Source: an uncultured Oscillospiraceae bacterium (GTDB lineage: Bacteria > Bacillota > Clostridia > Oscillospirales > Oscillospiraceae). Taken from it: DNA of 46,677 nucleotides. The stretch lies in assembly GCA_910578505.1 (NCBI GenBank), contig CAJTPV010000003.1, positions 100,140 to 146,816 of the forward strand. The letters run 5' to 3'. How positions within the stretch are numbered: position 1 is the stretch's first letter; each line of letters opens with the position of its first letter. The notes below the pieces were generated by a model, which searched no databases, had not been told where the DNA came from, and saw only the letters and a list, made by a program, of their open reading frames with translations. A program made the translations under genes and the position numbers. Shown in pieces: positions 41,963 to 46,677 of this stretch.

Positions 41963-41991
41963 ATCTTACCCTGATATCAGGAAAATTGCAA
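41963..41991 (-). promoter_or_regulatory. ispD promoter with a 12-bp palindrome in its spacer
   Basis: On the minus strand TTGCAA (41986-41991) and TAAGAT (41963-41968) are 17 nt apart, about 40 nt upstream of ispD. The spacer contains the perfect palindrome CCTGATATCAGG (41970-41981), well placed for a repressor. The hexamers are only moderately close to consensus. Confidence 0.5.
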
Positions 41992-42023
41992 GGGGGAATG
42001 CCTGTAATTTGCCGCCTGCCCGC

Positions 42024-42056
42024 AAAAAAACGGGCCGCTTCCGAGAGAGCAGCCCG
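42024..42056 (-). terminator. Rho-independent terminator after the membrane iron-sulfur gene
   Basis: On the minus strand CGGGCTGCT pairs with AGCGGCCCG (one G-U pair) around a 7-8 nt loop, followed by seven T (42024-42030). It lies just past the stop of the membrane iron-sulfur gene at 42080. Confidence 0.82.
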
Positions 42057-42079
42057 CCTCTTATATGTTCGAATGCCTG

Positions 42080-42667
42080 TCAATCCGCATGGCTCCGATG
42101 CCGCAGCTTACAGATTCCCTGGGTCATGGTCCCCATGGGGCAGAATGTACACCAGGTCCTGGGCTTGAAAAGCGCCATGACGATCAGGCCAATCAGCAGC
42201 GAGGTCAGCATCAGGCTGTAAAAGCCAAAGCTGAACTGCGCGGCCCAATCCGGGACCATGCCGGGCGTATAGGTCCACCCCCACGGGACACGGAGCGTCC
42301 AGAAAAGTTTGATCGCCTCCCGCAGGTTGGCCGCTCCGGAGCCCACCAGCCAGGTTTGAAACAGCATATTCCCGAACATGGCGAGAAAGAAAATCAGAAA
42401 GCCGTACCGGAACCACTTGGAATACATCCAGGAGGGCGTCGGCCTGTTGCGGGAGCATTTGAGATCGCCGCCCAGCTTCATGCACAGCTGTCCGCGTCCG
42501 CACAGGTGGTTGCAGAACCATTTGTTGCCACCGAATACCGCAAATCCCAGGGGCAGCAGAAAATCGATCATCCCCAGCCAGGCAAACAGGATATTGAAGA
42601 AGCCAAGGGCAAAATAGAGAATCGTCCAAATCCAGAGATAGTCGTACCACTTCTTTTTCTTCTTCAT
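42080..42667 (-). CDS. NapH-like membrane iron-sulfur-binding protein
   Basis: The 195-residue product has four or five membrane segments. Cysteine groups lie on either side (FCNHLCGRGQLC near residue 52; TWCTFCPMGTMTQGIC near 180), typical of 4Fe-4S-binding membrane proteins of the NapH/Fer4_5 kind. It probably passes electrons between the ferredoxin encoded just upstream and a membrane partner. The ATG at 42667 overlaps the ferredoxin stop and precedes a KKKKK run. The partner enzyme is not in the window. Confidence 0.8.
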   Translation of the reverse strand: MKKKKKWYDYLWIWTILYFALGFFNILFAWLGMIDFLLPLGFAVFGGNKWFCNHLCGRGQLCMKLGGDLKCSRNRPTPSWMYSKWFRYGFLIFFLAMFGNMLFQTWLVGSGAANLREAIKLFWTLRVPWGWTYTPGMVPDWAAQFSFGFYSLMLTSLLIGLIVMALFKPRTWCTFCPMGTMTQGICKLRHRSHAD

Positions 42668-42903
42668 CCCGCAACCGCCCTTTCCGCCAACGCAATGCAA
42701 TCCGCTGGGCAGGCCTTTGCGCACAGGCCGCAGCCCACGCAGATGGCTGTATCAATTTCCGCCCAGCATCCGTTTTTAATGGAAGCCGCCTGCTTCGGAC
42801 ATACCGATGCGCAGGTCCCGCAGGCGACGCAGACCGCTCTGTTGACCTTTGCAAACCGTCTGCTGCTGTTGTTTCTCCTTCTTTCCGACAAAGTACCAAA
42901 CAC
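42664..42903 (-). CDS. Two-[4Fe-4S] ferredoxin domain protein
   Basis: The 79-residue product has two [4Fe-4S] motifs, CVACGTCASVCPKQ and CVGCGLCAKACPAD, in the bacterial ferredoxin spacing. A basic N-terminal region (RRRNNSSRR) precedes them. The start is a GTG at 42903 after AAAGG; an upstream ATG is not seen. It overlaps the membrane iron-sulfur gene, so the two are translated together. Confidence 0.82.
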   Translation of the reverse strand: MFGTLSERRRNNSSRRFAKVNRAVCVACGTCASVCPKQAASIKNGCWAEIDTAICVGCGLCAKACPADCIALAERAVAG

Positions 42904-43065
42904 CGCCTTTCCTTTCGTGGCCCTATTTTACCAGAAAGAAGGGGCGGCGTATGTAATCAGGTCACATTCGGGAAAGCCGCCGCCCAAATTTTTCTGACTG
43001 AGCGGTTGGCGCGGTGCCAGCCGCGACAGAAAGGACCAATCTTGATGTCTGCTATACTTGATATT

Positions 43066-43626
43066 CTATTCTGATTGAAATATAAGGGTAATTCTATTTT
43101 TTAATTTGCATTTCCTTAAATCCTGTTCTGGAATACTTCTTATATTTCCGTTTTCGATCAGATGTAAATATGCAGCTTGTGATAAATGCATTTTTCCTCT
43201 TACCAGCGCGGACACTTTTACTGGAAATCTATATTTACTCTTAATTTCAAGTTCTACACTTTCGCTGGGCAGAAAATCTTCTCCAATAATTGAATATTGA
43301 GGAACCTCGATTTCATCAACGCCATTTCTGTAAAGAAAGTCATGATCCATTGCATATTCTTCTACAAGAGAGCGATTATTTTTTTGGAACCCCTCTAATT
43401 GTGCTGGATTTAAGGAATATGGCGAAATACGGGAGAACACCCTCGCGTTCCATGTGGTATCACAATCTAGGCAGTTATAGATGAGCCATATATCCAAAGT
43501 CCTCCCGTTGGCATTAACGCGAAATTTTTTTGAACATGAATATTTCGATTTTTTACCACATTTTTTGCAGTGCTTTGATACCAGCGGTAAAGAAAGATAC
43601 TGTACTTCCCATGTGATTTTTTTCAC
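43066..43626 (-). CDS. DUF1062 family protein
   Basis: The 186-residue product has an N-terminal zinc-ribbon-like CKKCGKKSKYSC, a second CLDCDTTWN near residue 53, and a C-terminal region ending RKCKLKNRITLIFQSE. It matches DUF1062, small proteins of unknown function found mainly in Firmicutes. The gene is clearly AT-richer than most of the window, a sign of acquisition. Confidence 0.82.
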   Translation of the reverse strand: MKKITWEVQYLSLPLVSKHCKKCGKKSKYSCSKKFRVNANGRTLDIWLIYNCLDCDTTWNARVFSRISPYSLNPAQLEGFQKNNRSLVEEYAMDHDFLYRNGVDEIEVPQYSIIGEDFLPSESVELEIKSKYRFPVKVSALVRGKMHLSQAAYLHLIENGNIRSIPEQDLRKCKLKNRITLIFQSE

Positions 43627-43753
43627 ATCACACCTCCGGCTTTGTTGTATTTCGTCAAAGAAAAAGGTGGATTTTTACAACCTCTTTTCATAATTGTAGC
43701 ACTCCATCTTACAAAACCCAACCTAATGTTCTTGTATGAAGGGAATATGAGAA

Positions 43754-43797
43754 ACAGGCTGATACGGTTTCAAAAAACCATACCAGCCTGTTTTTTA
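43754..43797. terminator. Hairpin downstream of the CD3324-type gene
   Basis: AACAGGCTG and CAGCCTGTT are the outer arms of a long stem with two mismatches (TACGGTTT pairing with AACCATA inside). A T-run follows on the plus strand and a weaker TTTCTC on the minus strand. It ends the 43795-44070 gene and may work in both directions. Confidence 0.6.
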
Positions 43798-44070
43798 ATC
43801 ACGATTTTTCAACTGCCTGATAATTCGTTGAATACTTTTCAAAGATAGAAAATATTTTACTGCTAAAGTTTCCATGTTGGCCCCAGACAGATAATCTGCA
43901 TAAATGCGTTTGTTTCTGTCTTGCAGCTCCTGACGTGTTGAAGTCGTTTCCCCCCACCTTTTTTTATTATCTGCTGCTCTGGGAATGTATAAAAATTCTC
44001 CATCAATGTACTCTTGAACCTTTAACAATAAGTCCTGCGGCAGAACGTGTGTTGCTTTTTTATAGCTCAT
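43795..44070 (-). CDS. CD3324-family helix-turn-helix protein
   Basis: The 91-residue product reads MSYKKATHVLPQDLLLKVQEYIDGEFLYIP at the start in pieces typical of the CD3324/Mor-like family. It ends in a helix-turn-helix (NMETLAVKYFLSLKSIQRIIRQL). The start ATG at 44070 begins the conserved SYKKATHVLP block. The gene is AT-rich and stands alone between two terminator-like sequences. Likely a small DNA-binding regulator; target unknown. Confidence 0.78.
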   Translation of the reverse strand: MSYKKATHVLPQDLLLKVQEYIDGEFLYIPRAADNKKRWGETTSTRQELQDRNKRIYADYLSGANMETLAVKYFLSLKSIQRIIRQLKNRD

Positions 44071-44314
44071 TTTTGCGCTCCTAAATACTATTTTTACAGG
44101 AACAGCAAAGACTATCTGCAACACGTATTCATTTTTATTTGTTGCGATAGCCCTGCTTACGCAATAATAACGATAGGATTAAGCATATATGCACAAGCCC
44201 CCCTTCATGGTTTCACTCCTATATTTTAATGCGGAGCAGTAAATAGCGATACCTCAAAGTCATTTACTAAAAGAAAATGAGGAATATCCACTGCTGCTGT
44301 CTTTAACAAACGCC

Positions 44315-44707
44315 TTATATCCACCACTCCGGCGTCAGCTCCCCCAGCGTGACCGTCCTCCCCGCCTCATAGTCCAGCATGATCTCGATTCCCTGATAGC
44401 TGTCCGGCATCAGCTGGACCATCAATTCCCGGCAAGCTCCGCAGGGTGCGCCGGTATGGCCGTCCGGCATGATCGCCAAAACCTTTGTGATTTCCTGCTC
44501 CCCGCAGGTCAGCATGTGGAAAATCGCGTTCCGCTCCGCGCAGATGCCCAGCGTGGAGCAGGTATCCACGCACACGCCGGTATAAATCTTCCCGCTTGAT
44601 GAGAGGATCGCCGCAGCCACGCCGCCCGCCTCCACATAATTCGAAATTTTCCTGCTGTTCTGCACACCTTTTGCTATTTTATACAACTTTTCCCATATCA
44701 AATCCAT
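44315..44707 (-). CDS. Cytidine deaminase-family protein
   Basis: Zinc-dependent deaminase fold. The 130-residue product has the zinc signature CAERNAIF (near residue 56) and PCGACRELM (near 87). The substrate could be cytidine/deoxycytidine (Cdd) or, as in blasticidin S deaminases of similar size, another pyrimidine-like compound. It lies downstream of valS on the same strand, separated by a GC-rich hairpin. Confidence 0.85.
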   Translation of the reverse strand: MDLIWEKLYKIAKGVQNSRKISNYVEAGGVAAAILSSSGKIYTGVCVDTCSTLGICAERNAIFHMLTCGEQEITKVLAIMPDGHTGAPCGACRELMVQLMPDSYQGIEIMLDYEAGRTVTLGELTPEWWI

Positions 44708-44725
44708 ATTCTACCCTTTCCAAAG

Positions 44726-44755
44726 GGGCCGCCCTCTTATAAAAGGGCGGCCCCA
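44726..44755 (-). terminator. Hairpin between valS and the deaminase gene
   Basis: An 11-bp perfect stem GGGGCCGCCCT / AGGGCGGCCCC with an 8-nt loop starts just after the valS stop. The minus-strand U-run after it is only TTTGG, so termination may be partial. Confidence 0.6.
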
Positions 44756-44765
44756 TAGCAATTGA

Positions 44766-46677
44766 TTACTGCATCGCGGCGGCGGACTGCTCCAGCTGCG
44801 CGATCAGCGCTTTCAGCTTCTCCGCCTGGTCCCGCTGGTTCTGTACAATGTGGGCCGGGGCCTTGGACGTAAACGCCTCGTTATTCAGCTTCGCCTCAAT
44901 GCCCTTCAAATGGCCCTCCGCCTTCGCCTTCTCCTTGGCGATGCGCTCCAGCTCCTGCTGCACGTCCACCAGCTCCGCCAGGGGCATGAACACACGGGCC
45001 GCGTGGGTGACCACCTCTACCATGCCCTTGGCCGCCGGTACCTCCGACGCGCCCACAATGTGGACCTCCGTGGCCGCCGCCAGCCGCTGGAAGAAGGCCG
45101 CGCCCGCGCGGAATGTCTCCTGCTGCCCGGTGGCGATGGTCAGCTGCACCTTCCGACCGGGGGCCACGTTCATCTCCGCCCGGCGGGTGCGGATGGCCCG
45201 GATGGCGTCCATGATGGTCTCCATCTCCGCCTCCTCGCTGGTGAAGACGAATTTTTCATCGTACACCGGCCAGTCGCAGAGCATCAGGAACTCGCTCTCC
45301 TCCCCCAGGATATGGGGCAGGGCCTGGTAGACCTCCTCCGTGATGAACGGCATAAACGGGTGCAGCAGCTTCAGCAGCTGGATGAGCACATAGCAGAGCA
45401 CGTTCTGGGCGCTTTCCGCGCTCTCCGGATTCTGCATCCGGGCCTTGGTCAGCTCGATATACCAGTCGCAGTAGGTGTCCCAGATGAAGTCGTAAACCTT
45501 CGCGGAGGCCACGCCCAGCTCGTAGGCGTCCATGTTCTCCGTGACTTCCTTCACCAGCGTGTTCAGCTTGGACAGCACCCACTTGTCCTCCAGTTCCAGC
45601 GTCTCCGGCAGGCGGACCTGGTCGATGGTCAGATTCATCATCACGAAGCGGCTGGCGTTCCAAATCTTGTTGGCGAAGTTGCGCATGGCCTCGCACTTCT
45701 CCACATAGAAGCGCATATCGTTGCCGGGGCTGTTGCCGGTGATGAGGTTGAAGCGCAGGGCGTCCGCGCCGTACTTGTCCGCAATCTCCAGGGGGTCGAT
45801 GCCGTTGCCCAGGCTCTTGGACATCTTCCGGCCCTTGTCGTCCCGCACCAGACCGTGGATGAGCACCTTCTCAAAGGGGTACTTCTTCATCTGCTCACAG
45901 CCGGAGAAGATCATCCGGGACACCCAGAAGAAGATAATGTCGTAGCCCGTCACCAGCACGCTGGTGGGGTAGAAATAGTCCAGCTCCGGCGTCTTCTCCG
46001 GCCAGCCCAGGGTGGAGAAGGGCCACAGCGCCGCCGAGAACCAGGTGTCCAGCACGTCCGGGTCCCGCTCAATGTTCTTGCTGCCGCACTTGGCGCAGCA
46101 GTCCGGGTCCTGCCGGTCCACGGTGATGTGCCCGCAGTCGGCGCAGGTCCAGGCGGGGATCTGGTGGCCCCACCACAGCTGGCGGGAGATGCACCAGTCG
46201 TGGACGTTCTCCATCCAGTTGGTGTAGGTCTTGGAGAAGCGCTCGGGGATAAACTTCACCTCGCCCTCGTTGACCACCCGCAGGGCCTCCTTGGCCAGGG
46301 GGGCCATCTTTACAAACCACTGGGCGGAGATCAGGGGCTCCACGTCGTTCTTGCAGCGGTAGCAGGTGCCCACGTTGTGACTGTAGTCCTCGGTCTTGAC
46401 CAAGTAGCCCTGCTCCTCCAGGTCCTTGATAATGGCCTTGCGGCACTCGTAGCGGTCCATGCCGTTGTACGGCCCGCCGTTTTCGTTGATGGTGCCGTCG
46501 TCGCTGATGACCCGGATGGTGTCCAGGTTGTGCCGCAGGCCCACCTCAAAGTCGTTGGGGTCGTGGGCGGGGGTCATCTTCACCGCGCCGGTGCCGAAGC
46601 CCAGCTCTACATACTCGTCCGCCACAATGGGAATCTCCCGGTTCATGATGGGCAGGATGCAGGTCTTCCCCACCAGA
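44766..46677 (-). CDS. valS: Valyl-tRNA synthetase, 3' part (cut by the window end)
   Basis: Charges tRNA-Val. Only the C-terminal part of the enzyme is present; the gene continues past 46677, so the N-terminal HIGH motif is outside. The visible part has editing-domain sequence (TGAVKMTPAHDPNDFE) and a zinc-like CADCG...CCAKCG segment. The catalytic KMSKS in GRKMSKSLGNGIDP, the anticodon-binding helical region, and the C-terminal coiled coil (about the last 65 residues, QQELERIAKEKAKAEGHLKG) follow. All fit the ValS class I layout. Confidence 0.95.
   Translation of the reverse strand, partial: LVGKTCILPIMNREIPIVADEYVELGFGTGAVKMTPAHDPNDFEVGLRHNLDTIRVISDDGTINENGGPYNGMDRYECRKAIIKDLEEQGYLVKTEDYSHNVGTCYRCKNDVEPLISAQWFVKMAPLAKEALRVVNEGEVKFIPERFSKTYTNWMENVHDWCISRQLWWGHQIPAWTCADCGHITVDRQDPDCCAKCGSKNIERDPDVLDTWFSAALWPFSTLGWPEKTPELDYFYPTSVLVTGYDIIFFWVSRMIFSGCEQMKKYPFEKVLIHGLVRDDKGRKMSKSLGNGIDPLEIADKYGADALRFNLITGNSPGNDMRFYVEKCEAMRNFANKIWNASRFVMMNLTIDQVRLPETLELEDKWVLSKLNTLVKEVTENMDAYELGVASAKVYDFIWDTYCDWYIELTKARMQNPESAESAQNVLCYVLIQLLKLLHPFMPFITEEVYQALPHILGEESEFLMLCDWPVYDEKFVFTSEEAEMETIMDAIRAIRTRRAEMNVAPGRKVQLTIATGQQETFRAGAAFFQRLAAATEVHIVGASEVPAAKGMVEVVTHAARVFMPLAELVDVQQELERIAKEKAKAEGHLKGIEAKLNNEAFTSKAPAHIVQNQRDQAEKLKALIAQLEQSAAAMQ

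Noticed and set aside
42950..44300. Mobile element in the AT-rich stretch
   Set aside because: No transposase, integrase, or paired terminal inverted repeats were seen; only composition supports transfer.

Overview
The window looks like a chromosomal segment from a GC-rich, strictly anaerobic, spore-forming member of the Clostridia. The gene content and cluster order suggest Oscillospiraceae (Flavonifractor, Oscillibacter or Lawsonibacter-like). This placement is inferred from a spoVM gene, a SipL-type SPOCS/LysM protein, the Firmicutes order yicC-remA-gmk-rpoZ-priA-def-fmt-rsmB-rlmN-prpC-prkC-rsgA, and an HdrABC/Flx soluble electron-transfer cluster. I see no rRNA, tRNA, CRISPR array, transposase or phage gene.

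Layout. (1) 1-8010, minus strand: rlmB-like methyltransferase, dprA, topA, trmFO and plsX, a housekeeping block. Between topA and trmFO sits an AT-richer accessory insert: a Uma2-type protein, a divergent XRE regulator, and a small DUF6809-like gene whose promoter carries four phased GAAC/GTTC half-sites. (2) 8011-20405, plus strand: one long operon behind a strong sigma-A type promoter that overlaps a Rex-like box. It encodes malate dehydrogenase, fumarase, HdrB, HdrC, HdrA, four Flx-type subunits (MvhD-like protein, two iron-sulfur proteins and a flavin/NAD(H) reductase), a soluble iron-sulfur subunit plus flavoprotein of fumarate reductase type, and a DUF1275 membrane protein. It ends at a bidirectional terminator. 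(3) 20540-35182, minus strand: the yicC-to-rsgA housekeeping operon, then a short sporulation cluster with a 46-residue membrane peptide, a 24-residue SpoVM and a SipL-like protein. (4) 35250-38938, minus strand: cdaA-cdaR (cyclic di-AMP synthesis) with DUF5685 and J-domain genes. (5) 39193-42903, minus strand: cysteine desulfurase-like protein, DUF3343 protein, ispD-ispF, and a ferredoxin/membrane iron-sulfur protein pair. (6) 43066-44707: an AT-rich stretch with a DUF1062 gene and a CD3324-type helix-turn-helix gene, then cytidine deaminase. The window ends inside valS.

The most interesting system is the plus-strand operon. The genes spell out oxaloacetate to malate to fumarate to succinate, together with a complete NADH-linked flavin-based electron-bifurcation module (Flx-Hdr). 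No membrane anchor for the fumarate reductase is present. The simplest hypothesis is a cytosolic, NADH-dependent, electron-bifurcating fumarate reductase that yields reduced ferredoxin. The gene set is read directly from the sequence. The coupling is inference, and I know of no characterised complex with this gene set.
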